This document shows, in pieces, positions 17,050 through 31,169 of a stretch of DNA of 64,000 bases. The position numbers and the translations under genes are program-made. The notes beneath the pieces are model-generated. The model searched no databases. It saw only the letters and a list, made by a program, of their open reading frames with translations, and was not told where the DNA came from. Numbering within the stretch: the stretch's first letter is position 1; each line of letters starts with the position of its first letter. The DNA comes from Microcebus murinus (taxonomy: Eukaryota; Chordata; Mammalia; Primates; Cheirogaleidae): contig NC_134117.1 in assembly GCF_040939455.1 (NCBI RefSeq), positions 67,912,501 through 67,976,500 on the forward strand, read 5' to 3'.

Positions 17050-17340
17050 CAGGAGTTCAAGACCAGCCTAGGCAACATAACCAGACCTCAGTCTCAAAAA
17101 ATTTTTTTTTTTCTTTTTTTTTTTTAATTATTTTTTTTATTTTGGCATATTATGGGGGTACAGATTTTAAGGTTTCAATAAATGCCCATTTCCCCCCCTC
17201 CCCCCAAAAGTCTGAGTCTCCATCATGACCATCCCCCAGATGGTGCACATCTCACTCACTATGTATGTATATACCCGCCCCCCTCCCCCCAGTCTCAAAA
17301 AATTTTTAAAAAATAAAGAAAAGAAAAACAATTGGAATAA
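17050..17340 (+). mobile_element. Alu monomer-like remnant split by a short L1
   Basis: 'ggagttcaagaccagcctag' through 'cagtctcaaaaaa' is an old Alu left-arm piece (17050-17100), resuming at 17290 after the L1 insertion. Confidence 0.6.
17107..17289 (-). mobile_element. Very short 5'-truncated L1 3' end
   Basis: Minus-strand L1 3' UTR end: T-rich tail, 'ggcatattatgggggtacag', then C-rich sequence. The flanking 18 bp direct repeat starts cagtctcaaaaa and ends attttt (17089-17106 and 17290-17307). Only about 180 bases were copied. Confidence 0.85.
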
Positions 17341-17601
17341 AAAAAGAGAAATGACTTGTAAAAATATGGCATCCTTTATTAATCTTGCTGGAAGCAAAAA
17401 TTTGTTCTCAGCAGAAGTTAGAAGAAAAGGTATTTTGGTGAAAGAATAAGTTAGGTGCTCACCATATTTCTGGCTGTCTTCTAGCATTAGCCTCACAAGT
17501 TTCTGAATAGCCCAGGAATCTCCAGTGTCTTGGCTTTGGAACACTTGCTACTGTCCAGCTAGAGGCGGACCTTGTACCTTGGTTTGGTTGATGATGATTT
17601 T

Positions 17602-17922
<321 letters not shown>

Positions 17923-17935
17923 TGATGATGATTTT

Positions 17936-18273
17936 TTTTTTTTTTTTTTTTTTTTTGAGACAGAGTCTCACTTTGTTGTCCAGGCTACAGTGAGTGCCGT
18001 GGCGTCAGCCTAGCTCACAGCAACCTCAAACTCCTGGGCTTGAGTGATCCTTCTGCCTCAGCCTCCCGAGTAGCTGGGACTACAGGCATGTGCCACCATG
18101 CCCGGCTAATTTTTTATATATATATCAGTTGGCCAATTAATTTCTTTCTATTTATAATAGAGACGGGGTCTCGCTCTTGCTCAGGCTGGTTTTGAACTCC
18201 TGACCTTGAGCAATCCGGCCGCCTCGGCCTCCCAAGAGCTAGGATTACAGGCGTGAGCCACAGCGCCCGGCCC
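17936..18273 (-). mobile_element. Lemur-type Alu, second of a same-site pair
   Basis: Full minus Alu between copies of tgatgatgatttt at 17923-17935 and 18274-18286. Confidence 0.95.
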
Positions 18274-18589
18274 TGATGATGATTTTTGATCCCCCGATCC
18301 AAATCCAAGCTCGGAAGGATGAGGACATTGTGGGTGGCAGTGTAGACTGAAATACCTTCTTTGGATGGCAGTTCCTCTCACAGGTCTTTATTCTTCAGGT
18401 GTGCACAGGTACATACAGGTGCCCAAAGGGCGAACACACAGATTCATTATAGAATGTTTGTACCAGCAAGAGACTGGAAACATCCTAAAGCGCTGACAGA
18501 AATCACTTAGATGGCAAGACTTATTGTGCTTATTAGGTTTGGCACACAGTATGGAGTTGACACCTGTTACTTCCAGTGTATTATAAATT

Positions 18590-18960
18590 CCTTAGCTTGA
18601 AAATGGAACCTGATGCTAGGTGGCCACCAACAGGGACTGGCTAAAAAATATTGCATATATAGTATATGAAATGGAATATTCCATGGCTGTTAAAAATGAG
18701 GAAAATGTACATACATCATTCAGGAAAATGTACAGTAAAGTAATAAGCTGCAAGATATATATGTAGAATGAGTTCATTTTTATAAAGCAAACATAATTGT
18801 GTAAGAGTAGAAAAAACTGGTAGCATATACATCGCACACATATGAATGGTGGCCGTCTCTGTGTGTCTGTGGGGATATGGGAAATCCTCTCTTCCATGTT
18901 ACATATTTCTGCGAAGCATAAATTTAAGAGAAAAACCAATATAGATGTCTTTTTAAATGA
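18590..18960 (+). mobile_element. Old L1ME-like 3' end
   Basis: Plus-sense text such as 'ggccaccaacagggactggc' and 'aatggaatattccatggctg' is typical of the 3' region of old L1 families. Diverged; limits approximate. Confidence 0.6.
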
Positions 18961-19489
18961 GGTCATGGAAGGTTATTCAGGATAACTTATTCAAGATAAC
19001 TTCCTAGGAAGTGCTACTCAAAGTTTGCTGGTTTGGGAACTTTGTTACCACTTGATAACTGAGAGGGTTTGGAGACTCACAGCAATTTGACTTTGCCCAG
19101 ACCTCCCCGAGAGGGATCAGGGATGATTCTTGTTGAGCCGGGTACAGACAGCGTGGGTTGTTGAACTTGCGCAGCAAGTTACATGTAAACTAGCCACGGG
19201 CAGGACCACATGCCCCGATGAATTAGATAAACAAACACACTGGCTGGGACTCTCTGGTCTACTCCACAGAAAGCTGGAAAAGCACTGTGCTCACCCCCTG
19301 GCTTCACTCTGCAGGCTGCTGTTATACATAAGCACTTCCTTTCATCTCTGGGTTTCTTTTTACTGTGTGTGGGTGTTTTCTCTTTACTGTGTGTGGGTGT
19401 TGTGCAATGAGGGCAGTGAACTCAACCTCAGGCAAACTCTAAACGTGTTATAAAGAGCAATAGATTTTGTGTGAATATTTTAATGTCAG
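18961..19489. other. Intergenic sequence with a short tandem repeat; possible old LTR piece
   Basis: Mostly unclassified. 'tttactgtgtgtgggtgtt' occurs twice in a row at about 19358 and 19384. The composition would fit an old LTR fragment, but I cannot support that further. Confidence 0.35.
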
Positions 19490-19781
19490 TTAAAAAACAA
19501 AAGCAATAGAGTGATGTCAACAAAAATGGTGGAGTTAGGATCCCCCCAAATTCTCTCCTTCATAAAAGCAATGAAAAAACCAAGAAATAAACAACAATGA
19601 CAACAAGAATCAACTCTTCCAGAACTCTGGGAGTTAACTGAAAGCTTGTAGCAATCTAGGGAGAATTTATTCAAAATAAATAAAAACCAGGCTGGTCCGA
19701 AGTAGTGAGTTAATCTCAACAGATGGTTCACAGTCAGGTACAGATTGAATCCTTGTTCTATCTTTTCTCCCCTTCTCCCTA

Positions 19782-20231
19782 CCGTGTTTCCCCTAAAATA
19801 AGACCTACCCATAAAATAAGCGCTAGCAGGATTTCTAAGCATTTGCGCAATATAAGCCCTACCCAGAAAATAAGACCTAGCGATGGGCCTGCTATGCAGC
19901 GTATCTGCACAACCCATGCATTTCATCGTGGAGCGGTAAAGAAGACGAGCAGCCCTTCTCATCTGCCCCATGAGAGCTCTAGTGCTCGACATGAGAGAGT
20001 GGGGCCAATGGTTCTAAAGGAAATAGAGTTGCAAGAAATTCAGGATGGAATTCGGGGTTTGGAGAGTTATGATGATGTTCCAGAAGAAGACGACTTAAGT
20101 ATATTCGAATAAATATAGATTGTTGTACCATACTTAAAAAAAAAATAACACATCCCCTGAAAATAAGCCCTAGGGTGTCTTCTTGAGGAAAAATAAATAT
20201 AAGACCCTGTCTTATTTTAGGGGAAACACAG
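19782..20231 (+). mobile_element. Tc1/mariner-like DNA transposon derivative with transposase C-terminal relic
   Basis: Bounded by near-identical inverted ends (ccgtgtttcccctaaaataa on the left; ctgtgtttcccctaaaataa as the reverse complement of the right end) and by TA on each side (19780-19781, 20232-20233). The 450 bp body holds several subterminal copies of an AAATAAG(A/C)CCTA-like motif. In between, a plus-strand open frame ends in an acidic tail, YDDVPEEDDLSIFE, stopping at 20110-20112. An acidic C terminus is common in pogo/Tigger transposases, so this looks like an internally deleted element that kept the 3' end of its transposase gene. The family name needs a library search. Confidence 0.75.
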
Positions 20232-20278
20232 TACTGCACTTGATAGCCTCAGAAACAATAAAATTGGGGGAAAAAAAT

Positions 20279-20578
20279 GGTCAGGCATGGTGGCTCATGC
20301 CTGTAATCCCAGCACTTTAGGAGGTCAAGGTGGGAGGATATCCTTGAGCCCAGGAGTTCGAAACCAACCTGGGCACCACAACAAGATTCAATCTCTACAA
20401 AAAATTAAAAAATCAGCCAGGCGTGGTGGCGAGTACTTGTAGCCCTAGATACTTGGAGGCCTGAGGCAGGAGGATCACTTGAGCTCAAGAGCTTGAAGTT
20501 ACAGTGAGCTATGATCAGGCCACTGCCTGCCAGCCTGGGGAACAGAAGGAGACCCTGTCTCCAAAAGTCAAAAAAAAA
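20279..20578 (+). mobile_element. Old AluJ-like SINE
   Basis: Dimeric Alu with a simple A-rich linker and 'gagctatgatcaggccactg'; more diverged than the lemur-type copies. Confidence 0.9.
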
Positions 20579-21381
<803 letters not shown>

Positions 21382-22099
21382 GATCTGTGAAGGCTCAAAG
21401 CTTTCACCTCTGACTGACCTTGAGGCTCTGAGCAAGCAGGAAGTGAAGGCTAAGGTAGGGATGTAACCACTTGGCTGAGTGTTGGCGGGGAGCCCCGACA
21501 CACACACAGAATACGGAGTTCCTTGGCATAGCTTAGAGTCATGTTTGTTCTAGGCATTTAAAGAAATCTCTGTCTAATCATTGGCTGACCACTAAGCTAA
21601 CTGAGTACAACATCAGTGGTCACACAGAACAAAGAAAACAGACTGCACAATTAGTTCAGAAAGGTCACTAAGCACTGAACGATAACAACAACAAATTGCA
21701 GGAGGGGGTATGGAATCTAATTTCCAGAGTTGTCTCATTATATTATTTAAAACATCCAGTTTTCAGAAAAAAAATTACAAGAAATTCAAAGAAAGATGTT
21801 TTGGCCCATTCACAGTGAGGAAAAAACAACAGAAACTGTTCCTGAGGAAGCCCACATATTGGATTTACTTGAAAAAGACTTTAAATCAATTATTTTACAC
21901 ATCTAAAGAGCTATAGCAAACCACATCTAAAGAATTAAAGGAAAGTATGAAATTGATACTAGAGAATACAAATAAAGAGATAGAAATTATTTTTTAAAAG
22001 AACCAAATAGAAATTCTAGAATTGAAAGTACAATTGAAACAAAAATTTTATTAGAGGGGCTCAAGAATGGATTTCAGCAAGCATAAAAAAGAATCAGAG

Positions 22100-22421
22100 C
22101 CGGGCGCGGTGGCTCACACCTGTAATCCTAGCACTCTGGGAGGCCGAGGCGGGCGGATTGCTCGAGGTCAGGAGTTCGAAACCAACCTGAGTAAGAGCGA
22201 GACCCTGTCTCTACTATAAATAGAAAGAAATTAATTGGCCAACTAATATATATAGAAAAATTAGCCGGGCATGGTGGCGCATGCCCAGCTACTCGGGAGG
22301 CTGAGGCAGGAGGATTGCTTGAGCCCAGGAGTTTGAGGTTGCTGTGAGCTAGGCTGACACCAGGGCACTCACTCTAGCCTGGGCAACAAAGCGAGACTCT
22401 GTCTCAAAAAAAAAAAAAAAA
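22100..22421 (+). mobile_element. Lemur-type Alu inside L1
   Basis: Flanked by aaaaaagaatcagag at 22085-22099 and 22416-22430. Confidence 0.94.
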
Positions 22422-22675
22422 GAATCAGAGAACTTGAAGATAGATCAAATGAAATTATCGAACCTGAAGAACAGAAAGCAAAAGGAATGAATAAAAATGT
22501 TTTTCATTTATTTTTAGCAATGTTTTGTGGTTTTCAGCATACAAATCTTTCACTTTCTTGGCTATATTTATTCCTAGATGTTATATTATTTTGGGTGCTA
22601 TTGTAAATGAAATTGCTTTCTTAATTTCCTTTTCAGATTTTTCATTGCTATTATATAGAAATACAACTTACTTTT

Positions 22676-23001
22676 TTTTTTTTTTTTTAGACAGAGTCTC
22701 ACTCTTTTGCCTGAGCTAGAGTGCCGTGGCGTCAGCCTAGCTCACAGCAACCTCAAACTCCTGGGCTCAAGGGATCCTCTTGCCTCAGCCTCCTGAATAG
22801 CTGGGACTACAAGCATGCGCCACCATGCCCAGCTAATTTTTTCTATATATTTTTAGTTGGCCAATTAATTTCTTTCTATTTTTAGTAGAGATGGGGTCTT
22901 GCTTTGGGTCAGGCTGGTTTCAAACTCCTGACTTTGAGCAATCCGCCCGTCTTGGCCTCCCAGAGTGCTAGGATTACAGGCTTGAGCCACCACGCCCGGC
23001 C
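22676..23001 (-). mobile_element. Lemur-type Alu, first of a same-site pair
   Basis: Between copies of tacaacttactttt at 22662-22675 and 23002-23015. Confidence 0.95.
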
Positions 23002-23015
23002 TACAACTTACTTTT

Positions 23016-23345
23016 TTTTTTTTTTTTTTTTTGAGACAGAGTCTCACTTTGTTGCCCAGGCTAGAGTGAGTGCCGTGGCGTCAGCCTAGCTCACAGCAAC
23101 CTCAATCTCCGGGGCTCAGCGATCCTACTGCCTCAGCCTCCTGAGTAGCTGGGACTACAGGCATGCGCCACCATGCCCGGCTAATTTTTTGTATATATAT
23201 TTTTAGTCGGTCAATTGATTTATTTCTATTTTTGGTAGAGACGGGGTCTCGCTCAGGCTGGTTTCGAACTCCTGACCTTGAGCAATCCGCCCGCCTCGGC
23301 CTCCCAAAGTGCTAGGATTACAGGCATGAGCCACCACGCCCGGCC
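23016..23345 (-). mobile_element. Young-subfamily Alu, second of a same-site pair
   Basis: Between copies of tacaacttactttt at 23002-23015 and 23346-23359. Carries the 'aatctccggggctcagcg' variant, so its source differs from its neighbour's. Confidence 0.95.
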
Positions 23346-23412
23346 TACAACTTACTTTTATGTGTTAATTTTGTACCCTGCAATTTTGCTAAATTAATTT
23401 ATTAGCCCTAGT

Positions 23413-23447
23413 GGGGGGCGGTGTATGTGTGTGTGTGTGTGTGTGTT
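23413..23447. repeat. (GT)n microsatellite
   Basis: Run of about 12 GT units within antisense L1 sequence. Confidence 0.9.
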
Positions 23448-24625
23448 CTATGAGTTTTCTATATATAGAATCATGTCATCTGCAAATAGACAGTTTCATT
23501 TCTTCCTTTCTAATTTAGATGTCTTTTATTTCTTTTTCTTGTCTAATTACCCTGGCTAGGACTTCCAGCTCAATGTTGACTAGTAGCTGTGAAAGTATCT
23601 TGTTCATAGGGGAAAGCTTTCCATTTTTCACTAGTGAGTATAATGTTAGCTGTGGATTATTCATAAAAATTCCTTTTATTATATTTAGGGAGCTCCTTCT
23701 ATTTCTAGTTGAGTGTATTTATAAAAGGGTGTTGAATTTTGTCAGATACGTTTTCTGCATTTATTGAGATGATTACGTGTGTTTTGTCCTTTGTTTTACT
23801 AATGTGATGTGTTACATTGATTGGTTTTCTTATGTAGAGTCACCTGGCATTCCTGAGATAAATCTCACCTGGTCATGGTGTATCTTACTTTTTTTTTTTC
23901 TACTTTTAATAAGCTGTTGGCTTTGGTTTGCTAGTATTTTATATCTATACTCATAAAAGATATAGGTGCATAGTTTTCTATTCCTGTGATGTTATTGTCT
24001 GGCATTGGTATCAGGGTTATACTGGCCTCATAGAAGGAGTTAAAAGTCTTCTATTTTTTGGAAAAGTTTGTGAAGGGATTAGTTTTAATTCTCCTTTAAA
24101 TATTTGTTAGAATTCATCAATGAAGCCACCAGAGCCTGAACTTTTTTTTCCTGGTTTGGGGCATTGTTTTATTTTTTTGTTTGTTTCTATTTATTTGTTT
24201 TTAAAATATACATCACATAAAGTTTACCATTGTAACCATTTTTAAGTGACAGTTCAGTGGCATTAAGTATATTCACATTGTTGTGAAACCACCACCACTA
24301 TACACCTCCAGGACCTTTTCATCATTCCATACTGAAACTCCGTACCCATTAAACATTAACTGCCCATTCTCCCTTTCCTCTACACCCTGGTAACCACTGT
24401 GCTGCTTTCTGTCTCTGTGTGTTGGGAGGTTTTTGATGACTGATTAATCTCTTTACTTGTTATAGGTCTGGTGAGATTTTCTATTTCTTCTTGAGCCAGT
24501 TATGCTAATTTGTATGTTTTTAGGAATTTGTTGGCATATAATATTTTTTTAACAGTTACAGCTTTGCATGTAATACTTTTTCTTTTTTTAAATTCATTAA
24601 TTTATTTTATTTTTAAAAATTTCAA

Positions 24626-24955
24626 GGCCAGGTGTGGTGGCTCACGCCTGTAATCCTAGCACTCTGGGAGGCCGAGGCTGGAGGATCGCTCGAGGTCAGG
24701 AGTTCGAAACCAGCCTGAGCGACAGCGAGACCTCGTCTCTACTATAGATAGAAAGAAATTAATTGGCTAACTAATATATATTGAAAAAATTAGCTGGGCA
24801 TGTTGCCGCATGCCTGTAGTCCCAGCTACTCGGGAGGCTGAGGCAGTAGGATCCCTTGAGCCCAGGAGTTTGAGGTTGCTGTGAGCTAGGCTGACGCCAT
24901 GGCACTCACTCTAGTCTGGGCAACAAAGCGAGACTCTGTCTCAAAAAAAAAAAAA
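24626..24955 (+). mobile_element. Lemur-type Alu SINE
   Basis: Full plus Alu flanked by aaaaatttca (24616-24625) and the same sequence at its tail. Confidence 0.93.
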
Positions 24956-24959
24956 TTTC

Positions 24960-25150
24960 ATAATATTATGGGGTTACAAACATTTTGTTTACATATATTG
25001 TCTTTGCATAGCCCAAGCCAGAGGTACAAGCATGCCCATCCCCCAAACAGTGCACCCTGCACCTATTAGTTATAAACTTATCCATCCCCTCCACCCCCCT
25101 CCGACCTGCCCAGCACCCGATGAATATTACTTCCATTTGAGCACCTAAGT
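24960..25150 (-). mobile_element. Older L1 3' end (antisense)
   Basis: 'atattatggggttacaaaca' followed by C-rich 'cccatcccccaaacagtgca' is the 3' UTR signature of this L1 lineage, more diverged than at 29480. Confidence 0.7.
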
Positions 25151-25307
25151 GTTGGCATACAATTTTTTATAGTATTGTCTTGAAATCAGTTAAATTTCTG
25201 TAAAGTCAATAATAATGTTTCAATTTTCATTCTGATTTTAGTTATTCGCTGCTTTTCTTTTTTTTCTCAGTCAGTCCAGCTAAAAGTTCATCAAATTTGT
25301 TGGTTTT

Positions 25308-25642
<335 letters not shown>

Positions 25643-25967
25643 TGGTTTTTTTTTTGAGACAGAGTCTCACTTTGTTGCCCAGGCTAGAGTGAGTGCTGTG
25701 GCGTCAGCCTAGCTCACAGCAACCTCAATCTCCGGGGCTCAGCGATCCTACTGCCTCAGCCTCCCGAGTAGCTGGGACTACAGGCATGCACCACCATGCC
25801 CGGCTAATTTTTTGTATATATATTTTTAGTTGGTCAATTAATTTATTTCTATTTTTGGTAGAGACGGGGTCTCGCTCAGGCTGGTTTCGAACTCCTGACC
25901 TTGAGCAATCCGCCCGCCTCGGCCTCCCAAAGTGCTAGGATTACAGGCGTGAGCCCCCACGCCCGGC
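25643..25967 (-). mobile_element. Young-subfamily Alu, second of an adjoining pair
   Basis: Begins after 'ggcc' of its neighbour with tggtttttttt; only part of the target (tggtttt) lies between the two Alus. Confidence 0.93.
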
Positions 25968-27732
25968 AAATTTGTTGGTTTTATCAATGAATCAGCTTTT
26001 GGTTTTGTCAATTATCTTTTTTTCTATTCTCTATTTCATTTTTCCCTGCTCTAATCTCTAATATTTCCTTCCTTCTGTTGGCTACAGATTTCATTTGCTC
26101 TTTTTTTATATATCTTTCTTTTGCTGGCCATAGTTTTAGTTTCCTCTTCTTTTACACCTTAGGGTGAAGGGTTAGGTTGTTGATTTGAGATTGTTCTTTC
26201 CTAAATGGGCATTTACAGCTATAAATTTCCCTCTGAGTACAGCTTTCACATCACCCCATAAGTTTTTGCATGTTGCATTTTCATTTTAATTAATCTAAAA
26301 GTATTTTAGTTTCTCTAGTGATTTTTTCTTTGAGCCATTGGTTGTTTAAAAGTGTTGTTTAGTTTTCGTGTATTTGCAAAATTTCCAGTTTTTCTTATTA
26401 TTGATTTCTAGCTTCATTCCATCGTAGCTAGAAAAGATACTTTATATGATTTGATCTTTTTAATTTCATTGAGAATTGTTTTATGGCCTAATATATGGTC
26501 TATCATGGGGAATGTTCCATATATATGCATGTGCTTGAGAAGAATATATACTCTGCTGTTATTGGGTGGAGTGTTTTATACATGTCTGTTAGGTCTCGTT
26601 GGCTTACAGTGTTCAATTCCTTTAGTTTCCTTTTGATTTTGTCTAAATGTTCTATTTATTATTGAAATAGGAACCCCAAAGTCTCTGTTATTATAGAACT
26701 ATTTCTTCCTTCAATCTTGTCAGTTTGTTTTATATATGATAGGGCTGATTTTTGGTCCATATATGTTTATAATCATTATATCTTATTGATAATTTGACTC
26801 TCTTATAAACACAAAATGTTCTTCTTTGTGTCTTGTAACATTTTTTTTTTGGCTTAAAATATATTGAGTCTGATACTAGCACAGCCACCCCAGCTCTCTT
26901 TTAGTTGCTATTTATATGGATTCTCTTTCCATTTTTTCACTTTCAACCAATTTGTGTCTTTGGGTCTAAAATGAGTCTTTTGTAAGCAGCATAGTTGGAT
27001 CATGTATCATGTACTGTGCTCATAGTTTTCAGCATTAAATTTATTTATTTATTTTTTAAAATTTCAATAGATTTAGGAGTACAAGTGTTTTTGTTACATG
27101 GATGAATTGTATAATGCTGAAGTCAGCACTTTCAGTATATCTGCCACTGGAATAGTGTACATTGTACACAATTTTTAGCCCTCATTCCCCTTTTTTCCTT
27201 CCCCCTTCCTAGTTTTTAGTGTCCATTACACCACATTATGATCTTATATACCTTTCATTTAGCTCCCACTTATAAGTGGTAACATGCGGTATTTGGTTTT
27301 CCATTCCTGTGATACTTAGGATAATGGTGTCCAGTTCCATGCAAGTTCCTGCAAAAGACGTTCCTTCCTGCAAAAGACATTCCATTCCTTTTTATGTCTG
27401 AGTAGTACTTGATGGTGTATAAAGACCACATTTTCTTTATTCATTCATTAGCTGATGGGCACTTAGTTTGGTTCTATATCTTTGTGATTGTGGATTGTGC
27501 TAGAATGAACATTTGGGTGCAATTGTCTTTTTGATAAAATGATTTCTTTTCCTTTGGGTAGATCCCCAGTAGTGAGATTGCTGTGAATCGAATAGTAAGT
27601 TTACTTTTAGTTCTTTGAGGACTCTCCATACTGTTTTCCATAGAGGCTGTACTAATTTGCACCCCCACTAATAATGTATAAGAGTTCCCTTTCCACTGCC
27701 TCCAAACCAATGTATATTGTCTTTTGATTTTT

Positions 27733-28058
27733 TTTTTTTTTTTTGAGACAGAGTCTCACTTTGTTGCCCAGGCTAGAGTGAGTGCCGTGGCATTAGCCTG
27801 GCTCACAGCAACCTCAATCTCCGGGGCTCAGCGATCCTACTGCCTCAGCCTCCCGAGTAGCTGGGACTACAGGCATGCGCCACCATGCCCGGCTAATTTT
27901 TGTATATATATATTTTAGTTGGTCAATTAATTTATTTCTATTTTTGGTAGAGACGGGGTCTCGCTCAGGCTGGTTTCGAACTCCTGACCTTGAGCAATCC
28001 GCCCACCTCGGCCTCCCAAAGTGCTAGGATTACAGGCGTGAGCCACCACGCCCGGCCC
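27733..28058 (-). mobile_element. Young-subfamily Alu in L1
   Basis: Flanked by tgtcttttgattttt at 27718-27732 and 28059-28073; carries the 'aatctccggggctcagcg' variant. Confidence 0.95.
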
Positions 28059-29459
28059 TGTCTTTTGATTTTTAATAATTGCCTTTTGGATAGGGGTAAC
28101 GTGGTATCTTATTGTGGTTTTAGTTTGCATTTCCCTGATGACTAGTGATGTTGAACGTATTTTCATATGTTTATGGCCATTTGTCTATCTTCTTTGGAAA
28201 AATATTTGTTCATGTCTTTTGTCCACTTTTTGATTGGGTTATTCACTTTTGTTCTTGCTGATTCATTTGTATTCTTTGTAGATTCTGGATATTAGTCCTT
28301 TGCTGGATATATATAGTTTGCAAATATTTTCTCCTATTATATAGGTTGTCTTTTGATTATTTCCTTTGCTGTGCAGAACCTGTTTAATTTAATTAAGTCC
28401 CATTTATTTATTTTTGTTGTTGCTGTAATTGGTTTTGGGGTCTTAGCCATAAATTCTTTCCCTATGCCAATATTGAGAATAATTTTTCTTATGTTTTCTT
28501 CTAGAATTTTTGTGGTTTCAGGTATTAAAGTCTTTAATCCACCTTGAGTTAATTTTTGTATATAGTGAGAGATAGGGATCCAGTTTCATTCTTATGCACG
28601 TAGCTATTCAATTTTCCCAGGACCCTTTACTGAGTAGGACATCCATTCCTCAGTGTATGTTTTTGTTTGCTTTGTCAAAGATCAGTAGGTATATGGTTTT
28701 ATTTCTGGATTCTCTATTCTATTTCATCGATCTATGTGTCTACTTTTGTAGACAAATGCTGTTTTGGTTGTTATAGTCTTGTAGTGTAATTTGAAGCTGG
28801 GCAATGTGATGCCTCCAGATTTGTTCTTTTGCTTAGGCTATGCAGGCTCTTTTTTGGTTGCATATGAAGTTTAGGATTGTTTTTTCTAATACTGTGAAAA
28901 ATGACATCAATATTTTGATAGGAATTGCATTGAATCTATAGATTACTTTGGGCAATATGACATTTTAACAATGTTTATTCTTCCAATCTTTGAGTGTAGG
29001 ATGTTTTTCCATTTGTTTGTGTCATCTATGATTTCTTTCATCAGTGTTTTATAGTTCTCCTTGTAGAGATCTTGCATCTCCTTGGTTAAGTACATTCCTA
29101 GGTATTTTATTTTCTTTACAGCTATTGTAAATGGTATTGAGTTCTTGATTTGACTCTCAGCTTGACTGTTATTGGTGTAGAGAAATGGTAGTGATTTGTG
29201 CACATTCATTTTTTAACTGAGACTTTATTGAATTTATTTATAAATTCTAGGAGGCTTTGGTGGAGTTTTAGGGTTTTCTAGATATAAGATCATACAGTTG
29301 GCAAACTGGGATAGTTTGACCTCCTCTTTCTCAATTTGGATGCCCTTAATTTTTTTTTCTTCCTTGATTGTCCTGGCTTGGACTTGCAATACTATGTTGA
29401 ATAGAAGCGGTGATACTGGGCATTCTTGTCTTGTTCCACTTCATATGGGGAATGCTTTC

Positions 29460-30824
29460 TTTTTTTTTTTTAATTATTTTTTAATTTTATTTATTATTTT
29501 TATTTCAGCATATTATGGGGGTACAAATGTTAAGGTTACGTATATTGCTCATGCCCCCACCTTGAGTCAGAGCTTCAAGCGTGACCATCCCCCAAACATT
29601 GCACATCTCACTCATTATGTTTGTATATACCCATCCCCTCCTTCCCTCTCCTACCCAACCAACACCTGATAAATGCTTTTCCTATATGTCCACTTAGGTG
29701 TTGATCCTTTAATACCAATTTGCTGGTGAGTACATGTGGTGCTTGTTTTTCCATTCTTGAGATACTTCACTTAGTAGAATGGGTTCCAGCTCTATCCAGG
29801 AAAATACAAGAGGTGCTATATCACCATTGTTTCTTAAAGCTGAATAGTACTCCATGGTATACATATACCACATTTTATTAATCCACTCATGTATTGGTGG
29901 GCACCTGGGTTGTTTCCACACCTTTGCGATTGTGAACTGTGCTGCTATAAACATTCGAGGGCAGATGTCCCATTTGTAGAGTGTCATTTGATCTTTTGGG
30001 TAGATGCCCAGTTGTGGAGTTGCTGGATCAAATGGTAGATCTACTTGTATCACTTTAGGGTATCTCCATATTGCTTTTCACAGAGGCTGAACCAGTTTGT
30101 AGTCCCACCAGCAGTGTAGGAGTGTTCCTATCTCTCCACATGCATGCCAACATTTATTGTTTGGGGACTTTTTGATAAAGACTATTCTTGCTGGAGATAA
30201 GTGATATCTCATTGCAGTTTTGATTTGCATTTCCCTGATGATTAGAGATGTTGAGCATTTTTTCATATGTCTGTTGGCCTTTATTCTGTCTTATTTTGAA
30301 AAATTTCTGTTCATGTCCTTTGCCCACTTTTTGATAGGGTTGTTTGATTTTTCCTTGCTGATTTTCTTAAGTTCTAAATAAATTCTAGTTATCAGTCCTT
30401 TATTGGATGTGTAGCTTGCGAAAATTTTCTCCCATTCTGTGGGTTGTCTGTTTGTTCTCTTGACAGTTTCTTTGGCCGTGCAGAAGCTTTTTAATTTGAT
30501 CAGGTCCCATTTATTATTTTTGTTGCTGCTGTGATTGCCTTTGGGGTCTTCTTCATAAATTCTTTGTCTAGGCCAATGTCTAGAAGAGTATTTCCAATGT
30601 TTTCCTCTAGAATTCTAATAGTTTCACACCTAATGTTCAAGTCTGTTACCCAGTGTGAGTTGATTTTTGTGAGAGGTGAAAGGTGTGGGTCTTGTTTCAG
30701 TCTTCTACATGTGGCTATCCAGTTTTCCCAGCATTATTTATTGAATAAGGATTCTTTTCCCCAGTGTATGTTTTTGTCTGCTTTGTCGAAGATGAGTTGG
30801 CTATATGAGGATGGTTTTATATCT
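29460..30824 (-). mobile_element. Younger 5'-truncated L1 nested in an older L1
   Basis: T-rich tail, 3' UTR ('agcatattatgggggtacaa') and the 3' part of ORF2 on the minus strand. Flanks gggaatgctttc (29448-29459) and gggaactctttc (30825-30836) look like a target duplication with two mismatches, and host L1 text is continuous across them ('aatgctttc' then 'aacttttccctgttcagcat'). About 1.4 kb. Confidence 0.8.
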
Positions 30825-30961
30825 GGGAACTCTTTCAACTTTTCCCTGTTCAGCATGATATTGGTTGTGAGTTAGTTGTCTATGGCTTATATTATTTTGA
30901 GTCATGTTCCTTCTATGCCTAGTTTGTTGAGGGTTTTTATCATGAAGGAATACTGGATTTT

Positions 30962-31169
30962 TTTTTTTTTTTTTAGTTCTTAATGGAGTTTATTTGCAAT
31001 AACCCAACAATCTTATTTATCTTTCATCTTTCCCTACCCTTTAAGATTAGAAAGTGATTGCCATGGTCCTAAACTTTTAGCCCACATTTTCAAGATCATT
31101 ATGTCTGAAAGATTGGCCAAAGACATTATATTAAAATATATATATGTATATTGACATATAAATATATAT
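30962..31169 (-). pseudogene. 5'-truncated mRNA retrocopy (3' UTR-like), gene not identified
   Basis: Inserted in L1 ORF2 with a 17 bp target duplication, aaggaatactggatttt (30945-30961 and 31170-31186), and a poly-T on its left, meaning a poly-A tail on the minus strand. Just before that tail the minus strand reads 'gcaaataaactccattaaga', an AATAAA signal. This is an L1-mobilised transcript end; I do not recognise the parent gene. Confidence 0.8.
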
